64,000 nt of DNA from Roseicyclus sp. (GTDB taxonomy: Bacteria > Pseudomonadota > Alphaproteobacteria > Rhodobacterales > Rhodobacteraceae): positions 124,001 to 188,000 of the forward strand of contig NZ_JAGYJN010000003.1 in the NCBI RefSeq assembly GCF_018402035.1. Direction: 5' to 3'. The translations under genes and the position numbers were made by a program. Positions 1 to 9,139 of the stretch are shown here, one piece after another (position 1 is the first letter of the stretch; every line of letters starts with the position of its first letter). A model generated the notes under the pieces. That model was not told where the DNA came from, did no database searches, and saw nothing but the letters and a program-made list of their open reading frames with translations.

Positions 1-245
1 AGCTTGAGAAACGCGCCATGCACCTCGGTCAATTCGGGAAGCCGCGCATGCGGTAGCGCCACGCCATGACCCACACCCGTTGGCCCAAGGCTTTCGCGCT
101 CTTGCAGCGCGTCGAAAATCTGCCCTTCGGGAAGCGCGATCAGGTCATGCGCCAAGGCGGCGATCGCCTGCATCAGGCGCTTTTTACTGGTGACGTCGGT
201 CAATACTTTGACTGCGCGCGGCTTCAAGAGCGACGACAAGTCCAT
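1..245 (-). CDS. ptsN: PTS IIA-like nitrogen regulatory protein PtsN (partial, C-terminus outside window)
   Basis: The reading frame begins at an ATG at 245 and runs off the left edge, so only about 81 N-terminal residues are visible. The translation starts MDLSSLLKPRAVKVL and contains GHGVALPHAR, in which His66 is the expected phosphoryl-accepting histidine of the EIIA-Ntr family. PtsN accepts phosphate from NPr in the nitrogen-related PTS and acts as a regulator rather than a sugar transporter. It lies 74 nt downstream of hpf on the same strand, the usual hpf-ptsN pairing. The C-terminal half cannot be judged. Confidence 0.9.
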   Translation of the reverse strand, partial: MDLSSLLKPRAVKVLTDVTSKKRLMQAIAALAHDLIALPEGQIFDALQERESLGPTGVGHGVALPHARLPELTEVHGAFLK

Positions 246-319
246 TTCACACCCCGTGATGATCCGGCAACCGGATCGGTTTCGCGCATCGCAGCCCTAT
301 GGCGCGATGCGCGTATTGG

Positions 320-895
320 TTATTCTGGCCGCGGGTCTATCCAGCCGACATTTCCATCGTCACGCCGATAGACCACGTTCACACCGCTATGTTTCTCGTT
401 CCGAAAGACCATGACGGATGCACCGGCCAACTCCATCTGCATCACGGCCTCACCGACCGAGAGCGACGGGATTTTCGCCTCCATCTCAGCCACGATAATG
501 GGCTGAAGATCCTGCGGTTCATGTTCCTCTTCGTCATGCCCGGCTGGCGCAAGCACATACATCGGCGCGTCGCTGGTTTCAACGGGGCTTTGCCTGTCGC
601 GGTGATGGTCCTTCAGCCGCCGCTTATAGCGGCGCAGCTGCTTTTCCATCTTTTCGCAAGCCGCCTCAAAGGCGGCGTAGATCTCATGGGCATGGCCTTT
701 GGCCGATGCCGTTAAACCGGTGGAAAGATGGACCGTTGTCTCGCAAATGAATTCCGAGCCTGAGCGAGAGAAAAACACGGTCGCATCTGTTGGTCGCTCG
801 GCATATTTGCTGACGGCCGCGCCAAGGCGGGTCTTTACATGCGTTTGCAAGGCTTCGCCGATATCGATCTGTTTTCCACTGATTTGGTAGCGCAT
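320..895 (-). CDS. hpf: Ribosome hibernation promoting factor, long form
   Basis: This 191-residue protein has the N-terminal HPF/YfiA fold (about residues 1-100, beginning MRYQISGKQIDIGEAL). A charged linker rich in Asp and Glu follows. The C-terminal domain of about 60 residues (from about 130, ending near GWIDPRPE) is of the kind that dimerises ribosomes in long-form HPFs. It binds the 30S decoding region and drives 100S formation in starvation. Length matches the long form, not the 95-residue enteric short form. It lies between lptB and ptsN. The rpoN gene that sits before hpf in E. coli is absent here. Confidence 0.93.
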   Translation of the reverse strand: MRYQISGKQIDIGEALQTHVKTRLGAAVSKYAERPTDATVFFSRSGSEFICETTVHLSTGLTASAKGHAHEIYAAFEAACEKMEKQLRRYKRRLKDHHRDRQSPVETSDAPMYVLAPAGHDEEEHEPQDLQPIIVAEMEAKIPSLSVGEAVMQMELAGASVMVFRNEKHSGVNVVYRRDDGNVGWIDPRPE

Positions 896-997
896 GTGGT
901 CTCCACGATTCGTTGGCGCGGGGCGGTTATGGGCCGGGATGACCCATGCGCCGCGCGCAAGCTATGCTCGGTTTGATTCGATTAAGGGTGATCCAGA

Positions 998-1034
998 GCC
1001 CCCTTTTGCGGGGCTTTTCCCGGGCTTTGCCCGG
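998..1034. terminator. Two tandem GC hairpins between lptB and hpf
   Basis: In the 224-nt gap between lptB and hpf two perfect short inverted repeats sit side by side. GCCCC (998-1002) pairs with GGGGC (1010-1014) around a T-rich loop and is followed on the plus strand by TTTT. CCGGGC (1020-1025) pairs with GCCCGG (1029-1034) around TTT. They could end or attenuate lpt transcription before hpf, but the minus-strand side lacks a clear T-run, so the terminator call is weak. Nothing else coding is seen in 896-1119. Confidence 0.35.
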
Positions 1035-1119
1035 TGGGATCAGGGATGAAGCGAACGCGAACATCACACGCATTAGGCGATGGCATTGGCCATCTGTCAA
1101 CGGCAAGCAGAGCGCTTGA

Positions 1120-1884
1120 TCACGTAATCCGGAAGCTTTGCCCAAGATAGACGCGCCGGACATCTTCATCGCGCACGACATCATCGGGCGTGCCGGATTT
1201 TATGATCACGCCATCATGCAAGATATAGGCGCGATCCACGATCTCGAGCGTCTCACGCACATTGTGATCGGTGATCAGCACACCGATTCCCCGCGTCTTA
1301 AGGTCTTGCACAAGGTTGCGGATATCACCCACGGCAATCGGATCGACACCGGCGAATGGCTCGTCCAACAGCACATAGCGCGGGCGCGATGCCAAACAGC
1401 GCGCTATCTCAACCCGGCGACGCTCTCCCCCTGATAGCGAAAGGGCCGCAGCACGACGCAGATGGCCAATCGAGAAATCGGCCAACAACTCTTCCAGCCG
1501 ATCATTGCGCTTTGCGCGGTCAGGTTCCACGATCTCGAGGATGGCGAGGATATTCTCTTCGACGCTCAGCCCACGAAAAATCGACATCTCCTGTGGCAAG
1601 TAGCCGATCCCAGCGCGCGCGCGCCGATACATCGGCAAAAGCGTCACATCACGCCCATCGATGGTGACGCTGCCGCCATCGGGTGTGATCAGCCCTGCGA
1701 TACAGTAAAACGAGGTGGTCTTGCCTGATCCATTCGGCCCCAGCAGCGCCACAACCTCGCCCCGCGCCAGCGTGATCGAGACATCGCGGATCACTGGCCT
1801 TTTGCGATAGGATTTGCGCAGCCGGTCAACGACCAAACCCTGCGCACCTTGCGTGACGCTAAGTGGTGGGCGCTTGTCGCTCAT
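1120..1884 (-). CDS. lptB: LPS export ABC transporter ATPase LptB
   Basis: The 254-residue ABC ATPase has a Walker A GPNGSGKT at residues 49-56, the signature LSGGE near 150-154 and Walker B VLLDEP at about 171-176. The family member drives extraction of lipopolysaccharide from the inner membrane together with LptF/LptG, which are not in this window. Its ATG at 1884 overlaps the lptA stop by 4 nt (ATGA), implying translational coupling. Sequence around the Q-loop (YLPQEMSIFR) is characteristic of LptB rather than of amino-acid importers such as LivF. The order lptC-lptA-lptB supports the identification. Confidence 0.95.
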   Translation of the reverse strand: MSDKRPPLSVTQGAQGLVVDRLRKSYRKRPVIRDVSITLARGEVVALLGPNGSGKTTSFYCIAGLITPDGGSVTIDGRDVTLLPMYRRARAGIGYLPQEMSIFRGLSVEENILAILEIVEPDRAKRNDRLEELLADFSIGHLRRAAALSLSGGERRRVEIARCLASRPRYVLLDEPFAGVDPIAVGDIRNLVQDLKTRGIGVLITDHNVRETLEIVDRAYILHDGVIIKSGTPDDVVRDEDVRRVYLGQSFRIT

Positions 1885-2384
1885 GGTGCCGACTGCGGGG
1901 TCAGGACAGTGCGCACGCGCCCCTCGACGACCCCATCGCCGGTGGTCATATCAACCACCATGCTATCGCCCGCGATGGTTGTGGTGCCTTGTGTCACCAA
2001 AACATCGCCCGTCATGGTCAAGATCCCAGCCGCCACCGAATAGACCGCATCTTCACCTTCGGCGGCGTCTTCGCCGCGTGTGATCAAAACACCGCCCGTG
2101 GCGATGACCTCATCCACGCTACGCTCTCCATCAAGGTCGCTATAAATCACTTCGACATCTTCGGCGGCGATGCGCAGATCGCCCTGAATGATAATGACAT
2201 TGCCCGAAAACAGCGCGCGACCATTGGTTTGATCGATGGTTAGCGTATCTGACACCGCTTCGACCGGTTGATCGGAATCATGGGCCACCCCGCCAAAACC
2301 GATCGCAACCTGTGCGGCCGCCGGCTGGATCAGCGCGACCAGACCGGCAAGGGCGGCGACAATCAAGGTTCTGCGTTGGCTCAT
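1881..2384 (-). CDS. lptA: LPS transport periplasmic protein LptA
   Basis: A protein of about 167 residues with an N-terminal signal peptide (MSQRRTLIVAALAGLVALIQ, then an AAAQ-type cleavage site) and an OstA-like beta-jellyroll pattern with motifs such as NGRALFSGNVIIIQGDLRI. LptA bridges LPS across the periplasm from LptC to LptD. A GTG two codons upstream (2390) is possible, but the ATG at 2384 has a better-spaced AAGAG ribosome site and is preferred. It is 11 nt from lptC when counted from that ATG and overlaps lptB by 4 nt. Confidence 0.92.
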   Translation of the reverse strand: MSQRRTLIVAALAGLVALIQPAAAQVAIGFGGVAHDSDQPVEAVSDTLTIDQTNGRALFSGNVIIIQGDLRIAAEDVEVIYSDLDGERSVDEVIATGGVLITRGEDAAEGEDAVYSVAAGILTMTGDVLVTQGTTTIAGDSMVVDMTTGDGVVEGRVRTVLTPQSAP

Positions 2385-2395
2385 GATCACTCTTT

Positions 2396-2992
2396 TCAGT
2401 TCTGCACATCATATAGCAGGCGAACGCCGCCCGTGAAATGCACCAAAGCCTGCCCTTCCGGCCCGGTCAATTGCATCGCGCCCGCCTCTAGCATCATTCC
2501 CGGCCCGCGTAGCATAACGGCACCGGGCGAGGTCATCTGCATCGCAGCCATCGCAACAAGAATGCGCTCAGACATCAACTGATAGCCAGTGGTGGTTTGC
2601 GCGTTTACCGCACCCATCAAATCGACGGTTTGGGCGCTGGCGTCATAGGCACCATGATCAGCTACAAGGTTGAGGTTTTCACCATCCTTGAGCAAAACAT
2701 CGCTCTCGACCCGGTCCATCTGCATCATGTTAGGGTCATCCATCCGCTGTACCGCGTACTCGGCCGTCAGTGTGACAGGTTGACCATCGCCCAATATGCC
2801 CGCGAAACGCGGCTCGGTCAGGCGCCGCTCGGTGCCAAGCAGGCCGATATCGACATCATTGAACTGCAAAGCATCTTGCGGGTTCGGCGTGCGCGATAAC
2901 AAAAACAGTGTCGATAATAGCCCAAGCGCCGTCAGCGGCAGCAAAACCTTGGCCCAAGCGACTAGCGTTGAATATCGGTTCGGCCCAGCCAT
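2396..2992 (-). CDS. lptC: LPS export protein LptC
   Basis: A 198-residue protein with one N-terminal membrane anchor (about residues 12-33, VLLPLTALGLLSTLFLLS) and a periplasmic LptC/YrbK beta-fold. It receives LPS from LptBFG and passes it to LptA. The family is poorly conserved in sequence; the call rests on anchor topology, length and its place directly before lptA and lptB. It starts 9 nt after the stop of the exonuclease gene, so the four genes probably form one transcript. Confidence 0.88.
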   Translation of the reverse strand: MAGPNRYSTLVAWAKVLLPLTALGLLSTLFLLSRTPNPQDALQFNDVDIGLLGTERRLTEPRFAGILGDGQPVTLTAEYAVQRMDDPNMMQMDRVESDVLLKDGENLNLVADHGAYDASAQTVDLMGAVNAQTTTGYQLMSERILVAMAAMQMTSPGAVMLRGPGMMLEAGAMQLTGPEGQALVHFTGGVRLLYDVQN

Positions 2993-3001
2993 TGGCCCTA
3001 C

Positions 3002-3613
3002 CTAGTGGTTGAAAATGTCGATCTCTGGCCAACCGGCAAGGTCAAGTCGGGCACGGGTCGGGAGGAAATCGAAACAGGCCTGCGCGATCTCGGTCCGGCC
3101 TTCACGCGCCAAGAGCGGGTCAAGCGCGTCTTTCAGGCGATGCAGATAAAGCACATCCGAGGCGGCATAGGCTTTCTGCGCCTCGGTCAGATTGGGCGCG
3201 CCCCAATCGGATGTTTGTTGCAACTTGGAGATGTCGGTATCCAGCAGCTCTTGCAAAAGGTTCTTCAGCCCGTGGCGGTCGGTGAAAGTGCGGATCAGCC
3301 TAGAGGCGATCTTGGTGCAATAGACCGGTGCCGCCAGCGCGCCAAAGGCATGATACATCACCGCGATATCGAAGCGGCCAAAGTGAAACAGTTTCAGCAC
3401 CGCGGGGTCTGTCAAAAGCCGCGACAGGTTCGGCGCATCTTTCTGGCCCGGCGCGATCTGCACCAAATGCGCATCGCCATCACCGGCCGAGAGTTGCACC
3501 AAGCAAAGCCTGTCGCGATGTGGGTTCAGGCCCATCGTCTCGCAATCGATGGCGACGGCTGGCCCAAGGTTCAGCCCATCGGGCAGATCATTATGGTGAA
3601 AATGAATGGTCAC
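3002..3613 (-). CDS. rnd: RNase D-like 3'-5' exonuclease (DEDDy family)
   Basis: This 203-residue protein is a compact DEDDy exonuclease domain without the HRDC domains of full RNase D. The catalytic set is visible: Asp23 and Glu25 in AIDCETMGL, Asp82 in HFGRFDIAV, and Tyr149 with Asp153 in YAASDVLYL. A single-domain protein of this type is the usual first gene before lptC in Rhodobacteraceae. It starts with GTG at 3613, preceded by an AAGGGGA ribosome site. Substrate is inferred to be structured RNA 3' ends. The symbol is used loosely because the HRDC domains are missing. Confidence 0.85.
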   Translation of the reverse strand: MTIHFHHNDLPDGLNLGPAVAIDCETMGLNPHRDRLCLVQLSAGDGDAHLVQIAPGQKDAPNLSRLLTDPAVLKLFHFGRFDIAVMYHAFGALAAPVYCTKIASRLIRTFTDRHGLKNLLQELLDTDISKLQQTSDWGAPNLTEAQKAYAASDVLYLHRLKDALDPLLAREGRTEIAQACFDFLPTRARLDLAGWPEIDIFNH

Positions 3614-3766
3614 GATCCGGTCCCCTTACGCCGCGTTTGTCGTGACATAAGCCCCCCGGCGCTCAAATGCGACAGGTTTCGCATCTGTCGGCAGCCCTGC
3701 GCCGGTCACGATGCCGCGGGAACGTTGTGTTTGATTTCGAAAAGCGACGAACGACCCAAGGTCGTT

Positions 3767-3854
3767 TGGTGCCCAGGAGAAGGACTCGAACCTCCACGAC
3801 CTTTCGGCCACTGGTACCTGAAACCAGCGCGTCTACCAATTCCGCCACCTGGGC
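3767..3854 (-). tRNA. tRNA-Leu (anticodon CAG)
   Basis: The minus strand folds as a class II tRNA. The acceptor arms GCCCAGG and CCTGGGC pair, a D-arm contains GGTAGACGC, and the anticodon stem CTGGT/ACCAG flanks the loop TTCAGGT with anticodon CAG. A long variable arm and a TTCGAGTCC T-arm follow, and the CCA end is encoded (3767-3769). The long variable arm and CAG anticodon identify leucine. It stands alone between rnd and tamB. Confidence 0.96.
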
Positions 3855-3926
3855 AGGTGTCGTGGACGGGCTGATATCGCTGCGCTGCGGGGCTGTCAAC
3901 GGGGCTTGCGTGGGGTAAGTGACGGC

Positions 3927-6900
3927 TCAGTAATCGCGCTCGAAAAACACGCCAAGCCGGGTTTCGCCATCAGCCGATAGACCGCCGCGCGCGGTGATGT
4001 TCGGCGTCAGATCGATGTTGAGCGATAAATCCGCCCCCCCGTCGCCCCCGATGGTGACATCGCTATAGACATTCTCCGACAGGTATCGCCCCGCGCGCAA
4101 CGCGGCATTGCCCGTGGCATCGGTGCGCAGGTCCAGATCATCTAGCCCTAAACCTTCGCGTAGATTGGCGAAAATCCCCGCCTCAGATGAACCACCAGCA
4201 AGCGCGGTCACCGCATCGGTCATCTGCAACAACTGCAGGGGCGATAGCGTCGCGACCGTGCGACCGAACAAAAGCTGGGCCAGAATTTCATCTTCGGGCA
4301 AGGGCGGGTTGGCGCTTAGCCTGATTTGGGGCGCGCTGACCGGCCCGGATAGGCCAATCCCGATCAGATATGTGCCGCTGCGGTTTGTGGCCAACAGGTC
4401 GATTATTGGGTCGAAATTGCCCGTCAGGGCCACGGCACCTTCGGTCAGGTCAAGCCGTGTGCCAAGGATCGATAGCCGCCCCCGGATCAAGGAAAACCGC
4501 CCCGAGGGGATGATCTGTGCCGCTGTGCCGCCGATTTGCAAACGGCCGCCCAGTTCGGCGTCCAATCCGCGACCGCGCAGAAAGATACGGCCCGGCGCGG
4601 TGAGCGTCAGATCCAGCGCGATGTTCTGCGAGCCGCTTTGCCCTTGGATCGCTGGGCCAAGCCCTGCGGCGATCCGCGTGCGTCGCTCGGGCGCGCTTTC
4701 GCCCATGTGCAGGATCGGCGGGATCGGGGCCGCCCCGCCCAACCCGCTTTCCGGCACGCGCAGATCGGTTTGCGCCAACGCCAGATCACCTGCGATGAGC
4801 ATCGACCCGGTCAGCCCGCCGCTGATCCGGATCGCCGCGCGGTCGATCCGCGCGTCGTAAAGCGCAGGATTGATGAGCCGCAATCGCGCCCCGGTCAGAT
4901 CGATCTGTGCCGCGAGATCGCTTCTTGTCAGGTCGATATTGCCTGTGCCGTTGATGCGACCGGTCTCACCTTGCGTGGCCGCAAGATCGAGGCGCAACTG
5001 CCCGCCCGCCAACTGCCCGCGCAGGTCCATGTTCTCCACGGCGGTTTGCAAACCCGGCAAGGAAAGCCGCGCATTATTCGTCACGAAACGGCCCGTCAGA
5101 GCCGAGAATATGGGCCGCCCTTGCAGCGCCAGATCAAAGTCAAGTCGGCCTGTGACACCCTGCGGGGCCAATGCGCGATTGGCCAATGCCAGCGGCAATT
5201 GCCCGCGTGCGGTCAAATCTACGGTGCCTGCCTCGGCCAAAACTGCGCCTTGGATGGTGGCATCAATGCCAGCGGCGCTGTCAATTTTGGCGCGCACTTG
5301 CCATGGCGCTTGGCTGGTCGGCCCGCGTGTCGCGTCAAGCTGGGCGCTCACCGCCCCCGAAAGCGCATCGGTGAAAAGCCCGATATCGGCCAGACGCCCG
5401 TCAAACGCGACCAGCGCGCCATCGCGATTGACCCGCCCCGTCCCGTTCAGCGACACTGCGCCGCCACTTAGGCTCAGGTTGCGCAGCACAAAGCCCGTTT
5501 CATCGCGGCGTGCTGAAAGGGTCAGATCGGTCTGTCCCGCGAATAGCTGTGGTGGCAGACCAGCGCCAAGGCGCAAATCACGCCCCGCGCCATCCAAGAC
5601 CATGTCGAATGCACCCGAGAGCGGTTCGGCTTGCAAGACAAGGTTTGCGGCCAGCCGCCCGGCCAGCGGTTGACCGGAAATTGCTGCAAGGCGCGCCAGA
5701 TCGGCGACCTCGGCCGCAAGGGTGGTGGCAAGCGTGGGCTGCCCATCGGTCCATTTTATTTCGGCTTGCCCGGCAAGGCCGACATCACCCGCCCGCAGCG
5801 CCAGATCGCTCAGCAAGATCGGCGCGCCTGTGGCCCAACCCAGCGTCGCGCGCAGTTGCGCGGCATTGCCTAAAGCTTGCGCCATGGCGGGGTCGCGATG
5901 TGTAAGGCCGGTCATCGCGACCGTGATCGGTGCGCTGAGTGCCAGATCATCGCCCGTTGGTTGCAAGCGCCCGCTTGCCTCTAGCCCAATCTCTGCCACG
6001 CTGAAGCGCGCGCTTTCCAAATCGCGCACGATACCCTGCGCCGTATAGTCCGGGCCGCGTGCCGCGTCATGGCGCAATGTCAGATCGACCAGCCCAACGG
6101 TGACATCGGCCCCCGAAACGGGCAGCCGCACTGGCCCCTGCCCGCTGGGGTCGGCCATGCGTAGGCGCAGATCAAAACCGCTGGGCTGGCCATTCGGGGC
6201 CATCGCAAAACGGCCATCAAGGCTGAGTGCTGCGGCCGACAGGCTGAGGTTGTCCAATGCGATCGCCCCATCAGGGCCAAGGCTGATCAGGCTCGAAAAC
6301 GCCACATCGGGTCCGAAAAAGGGCCGATATGCAGGCAAGAACAGGGGCGTGATATCGCCGCGTAGATCGGCGCTGATCGTTCTTGTGCTGCCCTCGCTGG
6401 GCTTTTGCGTCGCCACTTGGCCGGTCAGGCGCGGTTCGCCATCGCTTGACAGCGCAATCTCGGCCCGGAAATCATCGATGGGCGCGTCGCCTGAAACGCG
6501 CAGCGTGATCGCGGGCGCATCCGGCAGGCCAAGCTGCGTGGCGACGATCCCGCCCGCCGCCTCCGTCAGGTCGAGCGATAGGGCAAGGCGGCGGCTGTCA
6601 TTCGCGTATGACGCGGCAAGATCAAAGCGCCCCTGCGGCCCATCTTGCCGCGTGATCGCCAGTTCGGCGTTGCCTTGGCCATCCGCCAAAGCCGCATTGC
6701 CGCTGATCGCCAGTTCCACGGGCAGGCCCAAGATATCGGTGCCCAGCACGACACTGTCGATGCGCAGCACGGCAATGGCAATCGACACCGGCAGTTGCGG
6801 CAGGCGAAATTGTGTCGCCTCGGCCGCCGGAAGATCCAAACCTTCAGGGGTTTTGGGTCGGCGCAGAATCTCCAGCCGCGTGGCGTGGAGGGTGTCGATC

Positions 6901-7175
6901 TGAAGCGCGCCGCGCAACAGGGCCGCGCGCGACCAGTCCAGCCGTGCGCCCTCAAGCCGTAGCCAGACGCCATCGTCATCGGCGATGGTCAGCACATCCA
7001 TCGCGGCGCTGGCGCTCAGCGCGCCACGAAACCCCGTGATGCTCACCTGTCGGGCACTGCCCGATAGCTGCGTTTCCAAAAACGCCACGATGCGCGAGCG
7101 ATCATCAGTTTGCGCGCTAAGCATTGCGGGCCAAAGCAGCGCAAAAAGCAGGGGTATGATCGCCCAAAGCCGCAT
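3927..7175 (-). CDS. tamB: Translocation and assembly module protein TamB (DUF490)
   Basis: About 1082 residues from the ATG at 7175. There is an N-terminal signal/anchor (MRLWAIIPLLFALLWPAMLS) followed by a long run of repeating beta-strand segments. The C-terminal DUF490 domain ends in motifs such as LSENVYSDVTIGG and GVFFERDY. TamB spans the periplasm and works with the Omp85 protein TamA; the wider family also conducts phospholipid to the outer membrane. The frame remains open far upstream into tamA, but the ATG at 7175 overlaps the tamA TGA by one base and begins exactly with the signal sequence, which decides the start. Confidence 0.92.
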   Translation of the reverse strand: MRLWAIIPLLFALLWPAMLSAQTDDRSRIVAFLETQLSGSARQVSITGFRGALSASAAMDVLTIADDDGVWLRLEGARLDWSRAALLRGALQIDTLHATRLEILRRPKTPEGLDLPAAEATQFRLPQLPVSIAIAVLRIDSVVLGTDILGLPVELAISGNAALADGQGNAELAITRQDGPQGRFDLAASYANDSRRLALSLDLTEAAGGIVATQLGLPDAPAITLRVSGDAPIDDFRAEIALSSDGEPRLTGQVATQKPSEGSTRTISADLRGDITPLFLPAYRPFFGPDVAFSSLISLGPDGAIALDNLSLSAAALSLDGRFAMAPNGQPSGFDLRLRMADPSGQGPVRLPVSGADVTVGLVDLTLRHDAARGPDYTAQGIVRDLESARFSVAEIGLEASGRLQPTGDDLALSAPITVAMTGLTHRDPAMAQALGNAAQLRATLGWATGAPILLSDLALRAGDVGLAGQAEIKWTDGQPTLATTLAAEVADLARLAAISGQPLAGRLAANLVLQAEPLSGAFDMVLDGAGRDLRLGAGLPPQLFAGQTDLTLSARRDETGFVLRNLSLSGGAVSLNGTGRVNRDGALVAFDGRLADIGLFTDALSGAVSAQLDATRGPTSQAPWQVRAKIDSAAGIDATIQGAVLAEAGTVDLTARGQLPLALANRALAPQGVTGRLDFDLALQGRPIFSALTGRFVTNNARLSLPGLQTAVENMDLRGQLAGGQLRLDLAATQGETGRINGTGNIDLTRSDLAAQIDLTGARLRLINPALYDARIDRAAIRISGGLTGSMLIAGDLALAQTDLRVPESGLGGAAPIPPILHMGESAPERRTRIAAGLGPAIQGQSGSQNIALDLTLTAPGRIFLRGRGLDAELGGRLQIGGTAAQIIPSGRFSLIRGRLSILGTRLDLTEGAVALTGNFDPIIDLLATNRSGTYLIGIGLSGPVSAPQIRLSANPPLPEDEILAQLLFGRTVATLSPLQLLQMTDAVTALAGGSSEAGIFANLREGLGLDDLDLRTDATGNAALRAGRYLSENVYSDVTIGGDGGADLSLNIDLTPNITARGGLSADGETRLGVFFERDY

Positions 7176-8992
7176 CAAAAGGCCTGTCCAATGCCGATAT
7201 AGATGAACAGATCGCGCCCCGCCGCAGCACCCGATGTCGGTGTCGCAAGATCGACCCTGATCGGCCCAAAGGGTGTGATATAGCGCAGGCCGATCCCCGC
7301 CCCGGAATGCCATGTTGTGGCGTCGATATCCCACGCCTCGGCGCTGATACCGCCAAGATCGGCGAAACCGACCAAGCCAAAGCGGCTTTCGCCAAGGTCA
7401 TGGCGCAGCTCGGCCGACAGGCCCAGAAAGCCGCGCCCGCCGCTGGCAAGGCCGGATTGTGTTGCGCCAAGGCTGCGATAGGGTTGGCCGCGCACCGTGC
7501 CCGCGCCCCCCGAATAGAACAGATCATCAGGGGGAATATCGGCCAGATCGGCCCCAATGATCCCGCCAATCTGACCGCGCGCGGCCAATCGCGTGGCGCG
7601 GCCCGCCCCAAGCGGCCAATAGCGCCGCCCATCCAGAGCGATCCGCGCGCCGCTGCTCGCATCAAAAAGCCCGAAGCCCTCAAGCTCGGCCGCGATGTAG
7701 CTGCCGCGCCGCGCATCGATCAGGTCATCGCGCCAATCGACGATCAGACCCAAGGGCAGGGTCAACCGTGTCAGATCGCGCCGCCCCAAGCCATCGTCGA
7801 TCCGCGAGAATTCCAGACCAAGCCCGCCCGACAGGGTGATCGCGTCAGATAGGCGATGGGTCAATCCGCCTGCGATCCGCGCGCCCTCGATCCGATAGGT
7901 CGGCTCGCGCAGGATGAAGGTCTCAGCCTCGAGCGAAAGCGCGGTATCAGGTCCGAATGTGGCGGGTCGGTCAAAGCGGGCGGAAAGCGTGGTGTCGATG
8001 TCATCATCGCTTTGAATGTCGTCGATCCCTGCAATGGCAAGGTCAAAGCGAAGCCGCTCTGCCCCGCCGAAGAGATTGCGATGCAGCCAATAGGCGCTGA
8101 GTTGAATTCCCGCATCGCTGGCAAGCTCCGCGCCAAAGCCAAGGCGGCGCAGCGGTGCCTCCTCCACGATGGCGGTGACATCGGCCACGTTGTCGCCCTT
8201 GGCCGGGGCAAGCGAAAGCGCCACGGCACCAAAGGCACCGGTATCGCGCAGACGCGCCTCGGCGCGGTTCAGGGCCGTGGGGGAATAGACCTCTCCGCTG
8301 GGTAGCCCGGCGATGGCGGTGATCCGCGCGGGCCGCATGCGCACTTGGCCCAAGGGCAGCAGGTCGCCAAAGCGAATGACCGGGCCGGGGGCAAGGCCGA
8401 TATCGACATCCAGCAGCGCATCGCGGTTTTGCGCGACGATCCGCTGATGTGACAGCGCGGCATTGGCATGGCCGATGTTTTGCCACCCCAAAAGTGCTGC
8501 CTGTGTCGTGTCGCGCAGCAGCGCGGTATTGGCCGGTTGCCCCGGCGCGAACCCCGTGGGCAAAACCGTGTCCGGCGCAAGCGGCGCAATCTGCGCTTGG
8601 CCAAGGCGAAAGGGCGCGCCGGTTTGCACTGTGATCTCAACCCGCGCGACCCGCGCAGGCGGCAACAAAGGCGAGATTTCGGATGCCTCGCGCCCATCCA
8701 GCCGGATGGAGATGACAGGCGCGAAAAATCCCGCCTCATAAAGAACGCCAATGAGCCGCCCGTAATCGGCCCGCGCGGCGGCGGTGATATCGGCCCCGCT
8801 ACGCACATCGCCATCATCGCTTTGCCGCAAAAGCAAGGCGTCGCGGCGCAGCCGATCAATCACCGCCTCGGGCGCATTGGGTGCGCTGAGCGTGACCTCT
8901 TGGGCGGTGCCCGCGCGCAGCCCAAGGCCCAAGGCGGCAACACAAATTGCCGCGAGAAAGTTGATCTTGATCTGGCGTTGCACTGACCGCAT
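7175..8992 (-). CDS. tamA: Outer-membrane translocation protein TamA (Omp85 family)
   Basis: About 605 residues. A signal peptide near MRSVQRQIKINFLAAICVAA is followed by POTRA domains and a C-terminal 16-strand barrel with BamA-like motifs (GGAGTVRGQPYRSLG; final GIGQAF). The visible barrel ends in phenylalanine, as outer-membrane barrels do. The frame is open to 9061, but the ATG at 8992 places the signal peptide at the N-terminus. It partners TamB, encoded immediately downstream with a TGATG junction. Divergent from the reductase gene at 9140. Confidence 0.93.
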   Translation of the reverse strand: MRSVQRQIKINFLAAICVAALGLGLRAGTAQEVTLSAPNAPEAVIDRLRRDALLLRQSDDGDVRSGADITAAARADYGRLIGVLYEAGFFAPVISIRLDGREASEISPLLPPARVARVEITVQTGAPFRLGQAQIAPLAPDTVLPTGFAPGQPANTALLRDTTQAALLGWQNIGHANAALSHQRIVAQNRDALLDVDIGLAPGPVIRFGDLLPLGQVRMRPARITAIAGLPSGEVYSPTALNRAEARLRDTGAFGAVALSLAPAKGDNVADVTAIVEEAPLRRLGFGAELASDAGIQLSAYWLHRNLFGGAERLRFDLAIAGIDDIQSDDDIDTTLSARFDRPATFGPDTALSLEAETFILREPTYRIEGARIAGGLTHRLSDAITLSGGLGLEFSRIDDGLGRRDLTRLTLPLGLIVDWRDDLIDARRGSYIAAELEGFGLFDASSGARIALDGRRYWPLGAGRATRLAARGQIGGIIGADLADIPPDDLFYSGGAGTVRGQPYRSLGATQSGLASGGRGFLGLSAELRHDLGESRFGLVGFADLGGISAEAWDIDATTWHSGAGIGLRYITPFGPIRVDLATPTSGAAAGRDLFIYIGIGQAF

Positions 8993-9139
8993 CGCGGCAA
9001 TTCTATCGCGGCCAAGATGGCGGATACCAGCACGATCCCAAAACGCCCCCGAAACCGGCAAAGATTGGGACGATTTGCGCCTTGTCGGATGCGCCCCGCC
9101 CGCCTATCACCCGCGCATAGCGACCGGAGGACATCAGAC

